A stretch of DNA of 64,000 bases from Nocardioides sp. Soil774 (GCF_001428125.1 NZ_LMSM01000006.1:608270-672269), one strand, 5' to 3'. Positions 7,875-17,248 are shown, numbered from the stretch's first letter. The notes: a model not told the origin generated them from the letters alone. Translations and numbers: made by a program.

Positions 7875-9002
7875 ATGAGCAAGCATCGGTCCTCCGCGGG
7901 GCTGCCGGTCGACGGTGTCGAGCGCGAGACGGTCGAGGGCTGGACCTTCCCGGCCCGCAGCCCCGCCACCGGCGAGCGGCTCTGGGACGTGCCCGACGCC
8001 GGGGTCGCCGACGTCCATGGCGCCATCGCCGCGGCCCGACGCGCGTTCGACGAGACTCCCTGGAGCACCGACGCGGCGCTGCGCCGCGACGCCGTGGTGC
8101 GCCTCCAGGAGGCGCTCGCGGCCCGTTCGGACGACCTCGCGCTGCTGCTCGCCGCCGAGACCGGGGTGCCGGTGTCGCTGCGCGCGGCGCACCTCGACGC
8201 TGCGATCGCCCACATGTGGGAGCCCGGCTCCGCCCCCGACGGGCCTCCCGGCGTGACCGCCGTGGTCACCCCCGCCACGTCCCCGCTCGCGGTCGCGCTG
8301 GAGGAGGTCGGACGCGCGCTCACCGCGGGCGGCACGGTCGTGCTCAAGCCCGCCCCCGAGGCAGCCAGTGCGGCGCTCGAGCTGGGACGGACAGCGCTCG
8401 ACATCCTGCCGCGCGGCGTGCTCAACGTGGTGTCCACGCGCGACGTCGACGTCGCGATCGCCCTCACCCTCGACGCGCGCGTGGACGAGGTGTCGTTCAC
8501 CGGGTCGGCCGTGGCCGGCGAGCGGGTGCAGCACGCGGCCTCGATGGCCGGCAAGCGGGTGCGGCTCGACGTCGGCGGCCCGCTCACGATCCGTGCCGCC
8601 GACGACGGCGACCTCGCCGCCGTGGTCGCGGCGGCCGCGGTCACCGTCGCGGCCAACGCGGGGCAGGGGTGCCGGTTGCCGGCCACCGTCGTGGTGCCCC
8701 CGCACCGCTACGCCGAGGCGCTGGCCGCTGCCGTGGAGGCCATGGACGACGTCGTCGTCGGCGACCCGGCCGAGCCCGCCACCGTCTGCGGACCGCTGCG
8801 TTCGGTGGTCGCGCGCGACCGCGTGCTGCGCTACCTCGACCTGGCCCGCTCGGAGGGCGGTGACGTCGCGCTCGGCGGGAACCGCCTCGAGCGCGACGGG
8901 TGGTGGGTCGTCCCCACCGTGGTCGGCGGCCTGACGCCCGCCTCGCGCCTCGTGCGCGAGGAGGTGCTGGGCCCGGTGCTCATGGTCGTGCCCGCGAGCT
9001 GA
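7875..9002 (+). CDS. Truncated, degenerate aldehyde dehydrogenase homologue
   Basis: 375 residues against the usual ~480. The NAD-binding and part of the catalytic region are recognisable (GGTVVLKPA, VDEVSFTGSAVAGERV). The cysteine is present in NAGQGC (C266), but the general-base Glu of LELGG is replaced by Asp (RLDVGG, D232) and the PWN asparagine is replaced (VVTPATSPL). The protein stops just after EEVLGPVL, so the last ~100 residues, including the PFGG oligomerisation segment, are missing. No continuation exists in other frames downstream. The next gene begins its stop codon at the following base. It is probably a non-catalytic relic or a pseudoenzyme. Confidence 0.75.
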   Translation: MSKHRSSAGLPVDGVERETVEGWTFPARSPATGERLWDVPDAGVADVHGAIAAARRAFDETPWSTDAALRRDAVVRLQEALAARSDDLALLLAAETGVPVSLRAAHLDAAIAHMWEPGSAPDGPPGVTAVVTPATSPLAVALEEVGRALTAGGTVVLKPAPEAASAALELGRTALDILPRGVLNVVSTRDVDVAIALTLDARVDEVSFTGSAVAGERVQHAASMAGKRVRLDVGGPLTIRAADDGDLAAVVAAAAVTVAANAGQGCRLPATVVVPPHRYAEALAAAVEAMDDVVVGDPAEPATVCGPLRSVVARDRVLRYLDLARSEGGDVALGGNRLERDGWWVVPTVVGGLTPASRLVREEVLGPVLMVVPAS

Positions 9003-9659
9003 TCAGTCCTCCGGGAGGTGCGGGTCGGCCAGGAGGTACTGGGTGAGCTTGCCCTGGTGGTCCCGGTCGTGGTGGCGCACGACCTCGGGGACCATCCGGC
9101 CCTCCGCGGTGTCCCAGAAGCGGTCGGTGCGGCGGGCGACCGCGCGCGCCAGGTGCCCGACGACGCCCTGGTGCGGGATCCACGGGTGCGGCCGGGTGGG
9201 CGAGGCCAGCTCGGCATGGTGCAGCCGGGTGCCGAGGTCCTCCGGTCCGTCCACCTCGGCGTCGAGCAGGGCCTCGGCGAGGCGTCGCTCGAGGTCGCAC
9301 ACCACGTCGAAGTCGCGCCGCACGTCCTGCCAGATCGAGGACCAGGGGCGAGCGACGGCGTAGGTGCTGCCGTAGAGCCTGGCCTTGACCTGCGCGAGCG
9401 ACTCCTCGTAGGTGCGGCTGGCGACCAGGAACTCGTGGGCGAGGTCGTGGCCGTCCGGGAGGTGGCGCACGAGCGGCGCGATGGCGTCGACCATCGCGGC
9501 GTTGTGCCTGCTGGCCGCAGCGAGGAAGGTGTCGATCGCCGTGTAGTGGTCACGGGGGTGGCGCAGGTCCGGTTGCGCGCTGCCGGCCAGGGACAGGCGG
9601 TGCCCGAGATCGTGGTGGATGCTGTCGAGGTCGTGCGCGAGGGTGATCACGGCGATCAT
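9003..9659 (-). CDS. Hemerythrin-like helical protein (uncharacterised)
   Basis: 218 residues, all-helical by appearance, with His/Glu spacing like an HHE cation-binding bundle (DHYTAIDTFL, RHNAAMV, HDLAHEFLVA, and a late HHDRDHQGKL). It may bind iron or sense oxygen or redox state, but metal ligands cannot be assigned with certainty. The ATG at 9659 is preceded by CTAGGAGA, a good ribosome site. It abuts the truncated aldehyde dehydrogenase tail to tail with no gap. Function is unknown. Confidence 0.6.
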   Translation of the reverse strand: MIAVITLAHDLDSIHHDLGHRLSLAGSAQPDLRHPRDHYTAIDTFLAAASRHNAAMVDAIAPLVRHLPDGHDLAHEFLVASRTYEESLAQVKARLYGSTYAVARPWSSIWQDVRRDFDVVCDLERRLAEALLDAEVDGPEDLGTRLHHAELASPTRPHPWIPHQGVVGHLARAVARRTDRFWDTAEGRMVPEVVRHHDRDHQGKLTQYLLADPHLPED

Positions 9660-9715
9660 CTCCTAGGGGTTGCCGTGTCCCTCCAGTCTGGCTCGCCCCA
9701 CGCCGGGCACAAGGC

Positions 9716-10159
9716 CTACCGGGCGTCGGCCCCTGCCCGGGCCATCGGCACGTGCATGATCCCGTCCTCGTCGAACTCCTGCCCCGTCACCTCGAAGCCG
9801 AAGCCGGCGTAGAGCCCGGTCATCGCGGTCTGCGCGTCGAGGCGCACCTCGCGCCCACCGCACAGAGCCAGCGCCTCGTCCATCATCAGCGACGCGAGCC
9901 CGCGCCCGCGCGCGGAGGGGGCGACCACGACCCGGCCGATGCGCGCCGCGTCGCCGTCGTCGAGCACCCGCAGCGTGCCGACGACCGCGTCGCCGTCGTC
10001 GAGCAGCACGACGTGGCGGGTGGCGGGCTCGAGGTCGCGGCCGTCGAGGTCGGGGTAGGGGCAGTCCTGCTCGATGACGAAGACCTGCTGGCGCAGCCGC
10101 CACACGTCGTACGCCGTGCGCGCGGGGAGGTCGTCGAAAGAGGAGGTGACGACCCTCAT
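9716..10159 (-). CDS. GNAT N-acetyltransferase, ElaA type
   Basis: 147 residues forming one acetyl-CoA-dependent N-acetyltransferase domain. The start YDVWRLRQQVFVIEQDCPYPDLDGRD is characteristic of the ElaA group, and IGRVVVAPSARGRGLASLMMDEAL carries the acetyl-CoA pyrophosphate loop (RGRGLA). The ATG overlaps the stop of the upstream esterase gene by 4 bp (ATGA), so both are translationally coupled. The acceptor substrate is unknown. Confidence 0.87.
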   Translation of the reverse strand: MRVVTSSFDDLPARTAYDVWRLRQQVFVIEQDCPYPDLDGRDLEPATRHVVLLDDGDAVVGTLRVLDDGDAARIGRVVVAPSARGRGLASLMMDEALALCGGREVRLDAQTAMTGLYAGFGFEVTGQEFDEDGIMHVPMARAGADAR

Positions 10160-11070
10160 CGCACGCTGTGCCCGTTCACGAAGGCCACGACCTGGCGGAA
10201 CGCGCGGGCGCTCTCGGGGGTGGCGGGCAGCAGGCCGTAGACGTGGATGAGGTCGGGCTCCTCGACGGCCGTGAGGTCCCAGCCGGCCTCGCGCGCACGT
10301 CGTACGAGCAGGCGGCAGCCCGGGTGCAGAAGGTCTCGGGTGCCGTAGAGCACCAGCGCGCGCGGGAGGCCGGCCAGGTCGCCCAGGGCGGGGGAGACCT
10401 CGGGCCGCGCCAGGTCGTCGGGCGAGCCGGCCCACCAGCGGGCGTAGGCCTCGATCTTGCCGATGAACAGCCACGGGTCCACGGCGTCGACCGCGCGGGT
10501 CTCCGGGGTCGACGTGGTCAGGTCCACCCAGGGTGCGTGCATCACCAGGTGGGTCGCCGGGGTGGCGCCCCGGTCGCGCATCGACAGGGCGATCGCGAGG
10601 GCCAGCCCGCCGCCCGCGGAGTCGCCGGCCAGGACGATGCCGCCCTCCTCGGCGGCCCAGCGTGCGGCGTCCGCGACGAGCGCGTCGTGCGAGTCGGCCC
10701 ACGTGTGCTCGGGGGCGAGGGGGTAGTCGGGCATCACGACCCGCGCGCCGATCGCGTCGGCGAGGCGGGTCGCGTAGCGCACGTGGAAGGCGTCGATCGG
10801 CGCCATGTAGCCGCCACCGTGGGCGTAGTAGAGCGTGCGGCGCACCGGCCGGTCACGCGGGGTGAGGACGTGGCAGGGGAAGCCGATGTCGACGACCGAG
10901 GCGTCCCACCGCTTCGCGAAGCCGGGCACCGCCCGCGTCGGCAGCGACCGGTCGAGGGTGCGGTGCCACGCCTCGACCCGGGCGCGCTCGTCGGCCTCGT
11001 CGCCCATCTCGCGGGCCTGGCGGAGGCGGGGGATGACGGTGGCGAGGAGCTGGTGGCGCAGGCTGGGCAT
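10156..11070 (-). CDS. Alpha/beta hydrolase, HSL/Aes-type esterase
   Basis: 304 residues with the hormone-sensitive-lipase signature: oxyanion motif HGGGY, nucleophile motif GDSAGGG, an acid residue in YGTRDLLHPG and a late His in IHVYGLL. It probably hydrolyses short acyl esters in the cytoplasm. TACGCT lies 7 nt before the ATG (forward 11078-11083), pointing to a leaderless mRNA. It is divergent from the riboswitch-controlled thiamine operon and coupled to the following GNAT gene. Confidence 0.88.
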   Translation of the reverse strand: MPSLRHQLLATVIPRLRQAREMGDEADERARVEAWHRTLDRSLPTRAVPGFAKRWDASVVDIGFPCHVLTPRDRPVRRTLYYAHGGGYMAPIDAFHVRYATRLADAIGARVVMPDYPLAPEHTWADSHDALVADAARWAAEEGGIVLAGDSAGGGLALAIALSMRDRGATPATHLVMHAPWVDLTTSTPETRAVDAVDPWLFIGKIEAYARWWAGSPDDLARPEVSPALGDLAGLPRALVLYGTRDLLHPGCRLLVRRAREAGWDLTAVEEPDLIHVYGLLPATPESARAFRQVVAFVNGHSVR

Positions 11071-11103
11071 GGGACGCAGCGTAGGGCGCTGGAGCGTCGG
11101 GTC

Positions 11104-11109
11104 TAGGCT
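11104..11109 (+). promoter_or_regulatory. -10 box of the thiamine transport operon
   Basis: TAGGCT fits the actinobacterial TANNNT box. Transcription would start around 11116, placing the whole TPP aptamer in the 5' leader. Confidence 0.55.
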
Positions 11110-11117
11110 GCCCCCAC

Positions 11118-11209
11118 AAGACAGGGGAGCACGTGCGAGACGTGCTGAGAGTGCGGACCAGCCGCAGACCCTACGAACCTGATCCGGTTAGCACCGGCGA
11201 TAGGGAGTC
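11118..11209 (+). promoter_or_regulatory. TPP riboswitch (THI element) upstream of thiBPQ
   Basis: The leader contains the conserved TPP-aptamer strings in order: GGGGAGC, GCTGAGAGTGCGG, CCGCAGACCCT, GAACCTGATCCGGTTAGCACCGGCGATAGGGAG (split across 11176-11207). These form the pyrimidine and pyrophosphate sensor helices. The AGGGAG at 11202-11207 is both the 3' strand of the closing helix and the ribosome site for the ATG at 11213. Ligand binding should therefore hide the ribosome site and stop translation. No separate terminator hairpin is visible. Confidence 0.93.
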
Positions 11210-11212
11210 CAC

Positions 11213-12298
11213 ATGAATCACGCATCCGTCCGCGCTGCCCTCGCGACCGCGTCCGCCGCCCTGCTGCTCACCAGCTGCAGCCTCACCGGCGGCTCCGAGC
11301 CGTCGGGCACTGCCTCCGACGCAGGCGGCGCCGGGTCGTCGGGCACGACGAGCGGCGGCACCGTCGTCCTCGCCACGCACGAGTCCTTCCACCTGCCCAA
11401 GAAGCTGATCAAGGACTTCGAGGAGCAGAGCGGCTACACCCTCGAGGTGCGCGCCGCCGGCGACGCCGGCACGCTCGCCACCAAGCTCAGCCTCACCGCC
11501 GACAACCCGACCGCCGACGCGTCCTACGGCATCGACAACACCTTCGCCTCCCGCCCGCTCGGTGAGGGCGCCTTCGCCGAGGTGACGCCGTCGGCGACCC
11601 CACCCGAGCAGTACGCCCTCGACGAGGGCGCCGACCGGCTGGTGCCGATCGACTCCGCCAGCGTGTGCGTCAACGTCGACACCGACTGGTTCGACGCCGA
11701 GGGCCTCACCCCGCCGAGGACGCTCGACGACCTCACCGACCCGGCGTACGCCGACCTGCTGGTGACGCCGGGCGCCTCGACCAGCAGCACCGGCATGGCC
11801 TTCTTCCTCGCCACGGTCGCTGCCTACGGCGACGACTGGCAGGGCTACTGGACCGACCTGGTCGGCAACGGCGCGAAGGTCGTCGACGGCTGGGAGGACG
11901 CCTACTACGGCGACTTCACCGCCGGCTCCAAGACCGGCACCCGCCCGATCGTGGTGTCCTACGACTCCTCGCCGGCCTTCACCGTCAAGGGCGGGCGCAC
12001 CACGACGGCCGCACTCCTCGACACCTGCTTCCGCCAGGTGGAGTACGCCGGCGTGCTGGCCGGCGCCGACAACCCCGAGGGCGCCGCGGCGCTGGTCGAC
12101 TGGATGCTCAGCGACGAGGTGCAGAGCGCCCTGCCGGAGTCGATGTACGTCTACCCGGTGATGCCGGGCGCGAGCGTCCCGGACGACTGGGCGCAGTTCG
12201 CCCCGCAGCCCACCGACCCCTACGAGGTCTCGCCCGCGGAGATCACGGCCAACCGCGAGCAGTGGCTGACCGAGTGGACCGACGTCGTCTCCCGGTGA
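11213..12298 (+). CDS. thiB: Thiamine ABC transporter substrate-binding lipoprotein
   Basis: 361-residue extracytoplasmic receptor that captures thiamine or its phosphates and delivers it to ThiP. A lipoprotein signal with lipobox LLTSC (Cys22) is followed by a Ser/Gly-rich linker and a type 2 periplasmic-binding fold beginning GGTVVLATHESFHLPKKLI. The TPP riboswitch in its leader, and the permease and ATPase directly downstream, support the thiamine assignment over other type 2 receptors. The start is the ATG 5 nt after the ribosome site inside the aptamer. Confidence 0.9.
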   Translation: MNHASVRAALATASAALLLTSCSLTGGSEPSGTASDAGGAGSSGTTSGGTVVLATHESFHLPKKLIKDFEEQSGYTLEVRAAGDAGTLATKLSLTADNPTADASYGIDNTFASRPLGEGAFAEVTPSATPPEQYALDEGADRLVPIDSASVCVNVDTDWFDAEGLTPPRTLDDLTDPAYADLLVTPGASTSSTGMAFFLATVAAYGDDWQGYWTDLVGNGAKVVDGWEDAYYGDFTAGSKTGTRPIVVSYDSSPAFTVKGGRTTTAALLDTCFRQVEYAGVLAGADNPEGAAALVDWMLSDEVQSALPESMYVYPVMPGASVPDDWAQFAPQPTDPYEVSPAEITANREQWLTEWTDVVSR

Positions 12299-12305
12299 GC
12301 CGGGG

Positions 12306-13940
12306 ATGAGGCGCATCGCCGGGCTCCTGCTCCTGGCCGCCGGCCCGGTGCTGGTGCTCGGCGTGCTCTTCGTCCTGCCCGTGAGCGGCATGGTCGGCGA
12401 GGGCTTCCTGACCGACGGCCGCTTCACCCCTGGCGCGGTGCTGGAGGTGCTCGCCCGCCCGCGCGTGCACCGCGTCGCGTGGTTCACGCTGTGGACCTCC
12501 GCGGTCGCGACGCTGCTCGCGGTCGTCCTGGGCCTGCCGGCGGCGTACGCCCTGCACCGCCTCGCGCTGCCCGGCCGGGCAGCGGTGCGCGCCGCGCTGC
12601 TGGTGCCGTTCGTGCTGCCGACCGTCGTGGTCGGGGTCGCCTTCCGCCAGCTGCTCGGCGAGGGCGGTCCGCTCGGCGGGCTCGGCCTCGACGGCACCCC
12701 GGCCGCCATCGTCTGCGGGCTGGTGTTCTTCAACGTCGCCGTCGTGGTGCGCACGGTGGGTGTCGCGTGGGAGTCGCTCGACCCGCGGCCGGGCCAGGCG
12801 GCCGCGGCCCTCGGTGCCTCTCCGTCGCAGGTGCTGCGCACGGTCACGCTGCCGGCGCTGCGACCGGCGATCGTGGGCGCCGCGAGCATCGTCTTCCTCT
12901 TCTGCGCCACCGCCTTCGGCATCGTGCTCACCCTCGGTGGCGTGCGCCACGCGACGATCGAGACCGAGATCTACCTGCTCACCACCACCGTCTTCGACCT
13001 GCGCGCCGCCTCCGCGCTGTCGGTGCTTCAGATCGTCGCGGTCGTCGCCCTGCTGGCGCTCGCCGCGCGGCTGCGGGCCGTCCCCGACCCGACCGCCCAG
13101 CGCGCAGTCGCCCCCGCCCGCGCCGTACGTCGTGGCGACACCGCCGTCGTCCTCGCCACCCTCGTCGTGCTCGGCGCGATGCTCCTGCCGATCGTGACCC
13201 TGGTGCTCGGCTCGCTCAGCGTCGGCGAGGGCTGGGGCCTGGCCAACTACCGCGCGCTCACCACGGTCGGCGACGACCAGGCCCTCGTCGTGCCGGTGAC
13301 GGCCGCGCTGCTGACGAGCCTGCGCACGGCCGTCGACGCGACATGGATGGCCCTGCTCGTCGGGGTGACGGTCTCGCTGATCGTGACCCGGCGCTCGCAC
13401 TCGGTGGCCGAGCGGCGGGTGCGCTCGACGCTCGACGGCTTCTTCATGCTGCCGCTCGGGGTGAGCGCGGTGACCCTCGGCTTCGGCTTCCTGATCACCC
13501 TCGACCGGCCGCCGCTCGACCTGCGCGACTCGCCGCTGCTGGTGCCGATGGCGCAGGCGCTGGTCGCCCTGCCCCTCGTCGTGCGCACGCTGACGCCCGT
13601 GCTGGGCGGGATCGACGACCGGCAGCGCCAGGCCGCGGCCTCGCTCGGCGCCTCGCCGTGGCGCACCCTGCTCACCGTCGACCTGCCCGTGGTGTGGAAG
13701 CCGGTGCTCGCCGCGAGCGGCTTCGCCTTCGCCGCCTCCCTCGGCGAGTTCGGGGCCACCTCCTTCCTGGCGCGCGACGACACCCCGACCCTGCCGGTGG
13801 TGATCTTCCGGCTGCTCGGGCACCCCGGGGAGATGAACTACGGCATGGCGCTGGCCGCCTCGGTCGTGCTCGCGGGCACCACGGCCCTCGTCGTGCTCGC
13901 CGTCGAGCGGCTGCGCGTGCCGGGTGTGGGAGCGTTCTGA
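12306..13940 (+). CDS. thiP: Thiamine ABC transporter permease (two fused permease modules)
   Basis: 544-residue inner-membrane protein with two BPD-type permease halves in one chain. Each half has an EAA loop (PGQAAAALGASPSQVLRTVTLPAL in the first, RQRQAAASLGASPWRTLLTVDLPV in the second) that docks the ATPase. About twelve hydrophobic helices are visible. It starts 8 bp after thiB and ends 3 bp before thiQ, as expected for one operon under the TPP riboswitch. Confidence 0.9.
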   Translation: MRRIAGLLLLAAGPVLVLGVLFVLPVSGMVGEGFLTDGRFTPGAVLEVLARPRVHRVAWFTLWTSAVATLLAVVLGLPAAYALHRLALPGRAAVRAALLVPFVLPTVVVGVAFRQLLGEGGPLGGLGLDGTPAAIVCGLVFFNVAVVVRTVGVAWESLDPRPGQAAAALGASPSQVLRTVTLPALRPAIVGAASIVFLFCATAFGIVLTLGGVRHATIETEIYLLTTTVFDLRAASALSVLQIVAVVALLALAARLRAVPDPTAQRAVAPARAVRRGDTAVVLATLVVLGAMLLPIVTLVLGSLSVGEGWGLANYRALTTVGDDQALVVPVTAALLTSLRTAVDATWMALLVGVTVSLIVTRRSHSVAERRVRSTLDGFFMLPLGVSAVTLGFGFLITLDRPPLDLRDSPLLVPMAQALVALPLVVRTLTPVLGGIDDRQRQAAASLGASPWRTLLTVDLPVVWKPVLAASGFAFAASLGEFGATSFLARDDTPTLPVVIFRLLGHPGEMNYGMALAASVVLAGTTALVVLAVERLRVPGVGAF

Positions 13941-13942
13941 CG

Positions 13943-14944
<1,002 letters not shown>

Positions 14945-14952
14945 CCCGTCCC

Positions 14953-14958
14953 TAGACT
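14953..14958 (+). promoter_or_regulatory. -10 box for a leaderless transcript (PAP2 gene)
   Basis: TAGACT ends 7 nt before the GTG at 14966, the spacing that puts the transcription start at the start codon. Confidence 0.5.
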
Positions 14959-14965
14959 GGCCCGC

Positions 14966-16012
14966 GTGTACAGACCGGCCTATGCCCTGCTCGTGGGAGT
15001 CGCCGCGACCATGGGCGCACTGGCCCTGGCCGCCGCTCTCACGCTCGACCGATCGCTGGTCGACCCCGACGGCTTCCTCGGTCCGTCGTGGCTGCGGCTG
15101 CCGCTGATCATCCTCGGCGCGTTCCTGCTCGACGTCCTCCCGCGCACGCTCTGGGCCTCGCGCTTCAAGCCCGCACTGATGCCCGACCTCGTGCGCCAGC
15201 GGGTGCGCGAGCACTGGGACCGCGAGCGGATCATCCTGGTCGTGCTCGGGCTGGTCTCCTTCTACATCACCTACGTCTGCTACCGGAACCTCAAGTCGTT
15301 CCTGCCCTTCATCATGGGCGAGGACAAGTACGACCGCGAGCTGCACCTCATCGACCGGGCGCTGATGTTCGGCCACGAGCCCGCGACGATCCTGCACACG
15401 ATCTTCGGCACCGGCGTCTCCGCGCACTTCCTGTCCACGATCTACTTGTGGTTCCTGCCGCTCGTGCCGCTGGCGCTCGCCGCCTGGCTGGTGTGGTCGC
15501 GCAACATCACCTTCGGCTACTGGTTCGCCACGTCGCAGTGCATCGCGTGGACGCTCGGCACCGCGTCCTACTACGCGCTGCCGACCCTGGGCCCGGGCTT
15601 CCAGTACAGCTACCTCTACGCCGACCTGCCCGACACGGGGTCCAGGGCGCTCATGGCTGCTCTCTACAACGGTCGGCAGGGGGTGCTGCGTGACGGCGCT
15701 GTCGGGGCCGTCCAGTCGGTCGCGGGGTTCGCGTCGCTGCACGTCGCGATCACGCTGCTGGTCGCGCTGATGGTGCAGTACACGCTGCGCAACCGGATCC
15801 TGCACGTCGTCTTCTGGGCCAACTTCGCGATCACCGTCGTGGCCACGCTCTACTTCGGCTGGCACTACATCGCCGACGACCTCGCCGGCGTGGTCATCGC
15901 GCTCTTCTCCTTCTGGCTCGGGGGGCTGGCGAGCGGGCAGAAGTTCGATCGGCGGGGGTTGTCGTCGCACCCCACCTCCACGACGCACCAGGTGCCCGTC
16001 GACGTCGACTGA
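14966..16012 (+). CDS. PAP2-superfamily integral membrane phosphatase/transferase
   Basis: 348 residues with about six transmembrane helices. Two PAP2 motifs are visible: GFASLHVAI (His acting in phosphoryl transfer) and YFGWHYIADDLAGV (nucleophilic His and Asp). The architecture resembles bacterial inositol-phosphoceramide-synthase-like or lipid phosphatases, so the substrate is probably a phospholipid or polyprenyl phosphate at the membrane. GTG start with TAGACT exactly 7 nt upstream (14953-14958), suggesting a leaderless mRNA separate from the thiamine operon. Confidence 0.82.
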   Translation: MYRPAYALLVGVAATMGALALAAALTLDRSLVDPDGFLGPSWLRLPLIILGAFLLDVLPRTLWASRFKPALMPDLVRQRVREHWDRERIILVVLGLVSFYITYVCYRNLKSFLPFIMGEDKYDRELHLIDRALMFGHEPATILHTIFGTGVSAHFLSTIYLWFLPLVPLALAAWLVWSRNITFGYWFATSQCIAWTLGTASYYALPTLGPGFQYSYLYADLPDTGSRALMAALYNGRQGVLRDGAVGAVQSVAGFASLHVAITLLVALMVQYTLRNRILHVVFWANFAITVVATLYFGWHYIADDLAGVVIALFSFWLGGLASGQKFDRRGLSSHPTSTTHQVPVDVD

Positions 16013-16034
16013 GCGGCGTACGCCTCTCCTCGCC

Positions 16035-16114
16035 CTGGAGTCCCCGGATATCCGGGGACTCTCCCGGTTGTCACACGAGATCTCGGGTGACAACCGTGAG
16101 TCTCGGGTGCAAAG
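16035..16114 (+). repeat. Palindromic repeat, class I, left arm flanking the DUF559 gene
   Basis: The head palindrome is here 24 bp and perfect (16038-16061, GAGTCCCC...GGGGACTC around GATATC). It is followed by the stem CGGTTGTCAC/GTGACAACCG (16065-16074 with 16087-16096), whose loop is itself the palindrome CGAGATCTCG (16076-16085). The tail is GGGTGCAAAG (16105-16114). The inverted partner is at 17153-17231, matching at about 70 of 80 positions by eye without gaps. Confidence 0.88.
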
Positions 16115-16120
16115 CCGTCG

Positions 16121-17074
16121 TCACGACGCCAGCTTGTTGCGCGCTGCCATCACGCCGCGGATCCGGCTCGCGAGCCGCTCGGGCTGCGCCAGGTCGACCC
16201 ACCCGATCCGGATGCACACCCATCCGGTGAGCAGGCACACCAGCTCCTCGCGCGTCTTCTCGCGCATGAGGAACTCCTCCAACGTCTCGCCCTCCCTGCG
16301 GTGTCGCTCGTACTTCACCTTGCCGTCGAACTCGAGGAACACGTTCAGCTCCGGCCAGGCGAAGTCGAGCCGTGCGACGAGCGTGCCCTGCTCGTCGTAC
16401 ACCTCGAACTGGGGGTCGGCCTTGGGGATGCCCTGCTTGTAGGCCAGGTAGCTGAAGCGGTCTTCCCCCACCGACTCCAGGCGGGGGTCGGCCAGGCGGA
16501 TGACGAGGTCCGACGTCAGGCTGCCCGGCCACCAGCGATGGGTCTCCACCTGCGCGGCGAGCTCGTCGAGGGTCATCGCACCCGCGTGGAGCAGGCGGTT
16601 CACCGCGACGAGTGAGCGTTCGACGTCACTGATCGTCGTGGTCTCGAACGCCGCACGCGCCGGCGTGCTGACCACGATGCCGTTGAGCTCCTCACGATCG
16701 TCCTCGCCGAGCACGGCGCGGTGCGGCACCCAGTCGCGTTGCCGCCGACCGGCCCTCTCGGGTCCGGTGCGGGTGGTGTGGACGACATCGAGGGAGAAGC
16801 CCCACAGGGGCAGGCCGCGCTCGATGATCGACGAGACGTGGGTCAGCGCCGTGGCTCCGTGGGCCCGCGCGAGGACGGCTAGGGCCAGGAGGCGATGGCG
16901 GTCTCCCGGCGTGAGCTGCTCCCAGACGGCCATGTCGACGAACGCGCCGTACCGGATCCGTTTGAGCACCTTGGCCCGCACCAGACGGTCGATCTGGTTG
17001 TCGGTCAGCCCGTCGGCGATGAGGTCGCGGCGCAGGCGCACCAGGCCGTCGAGGTCGCGCTGCTGTGGGGTCAT
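16121..17074 (-). CDS. AbiEi-like winged-helix + DUF559 (Vsr-like nuclease fold) protein
   Basis: 317 residues. The N-terminus (DGLTDNQIDRLVRAKVLKRIRYGAFVD) is the winged helix found in AbiEi-type antitoxins. The C-terminus has a PD-(D/E)xK-like core, ARLDFAWPELNVFLEFDGKVKY, with the Asp, Glu and Lys expected of the Vsr/DUF559 nuclease fold. Such proteins are very numerous in actinobacterial genomes and their role is unknown; no AbiEii toxin is adjacent here. The gene is tightly boxed by two inverted copies of the class I repeat, 6 bp from its stop and 78 bp from its start. That suggests the repeats and gene move or act as a unit (inference). Confidence 0.8.
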   Translation of the reverse strand: MTPQQRDLDGLVRLRRDLIADGLTDNQIDRLVRAKVLKRIRYGAFVDMAVWEQLTPGDRHRLLALAVLARAHGATALTHVSSIIERGLPLWGFSLDVVHTTRTGPERAGRRQRDWVPHRAVLGEDDREELNGIVVSTPARAAFETTTISDVERSLVAVNRLLHAGAMTLDELAAQVETHRWWPGSLTSDLVIRLADPRLESVGEDRFSYLAYKQGIPKADPQFEVYDEQGTLVARLDFAWPELNVFLEFDGKVKYERHRREGETLEEFLMREKTREELVCLLTGWVCIRIGWVDLAQPERLASRIRGVMAARNKLAS

Positions 17075-17152
17075 GGGCTGGCACCTGCCCTCGACCCCCG
17101 GGCTCCAATCCGGCGTTCCAGCATCTGTGGACAGTGGGCTTGGTCGGCGGGG

Positions 17153-17231
17153 TTTGCACCCAAGACTCCCGCATGGTGCCCGAGATCTGGTGTGACAACC
17201 GGGGAAGTCCCCGGATATCCGGGGACTCCAG
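17153..17231 (-). repeat. Palindromic repeat, class I, right arm flanking the DUF559 gene
   Basis: Inverted copy of 16035-16114. The tail TTTGCACCC (17153-17161) faces the gene, AGATCT sits in the middle, and the head palindrome AGTCCCCGGATATCCGGGGACT (17206-17227) is at the outer end. Sequence outside the palindrome, CTGGAG on the matching strand, is also shared with the left arm. Confidence 0.87.
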
Positions 17232-17248
17232 TCCGTGATGCCGACGAC

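Noticed and set aside
9003..9300. Continuation of the aldehyde dehydrogenase after a frameshift
   Set aside because: No frame downstream of 9002 encodes the missing PFGG-type C-terminal motifs, and the opposite strand holds a complete gene starting its stop codon at 9003.
16121..17074. Complete AbiE-type toxin-antitoxin system
   Set aside because: Only the AbiEi-like winged helix is present, fused to a nuclease-like domain. No AbiEii nucleotidyltransferase toxin gene lies on either side.
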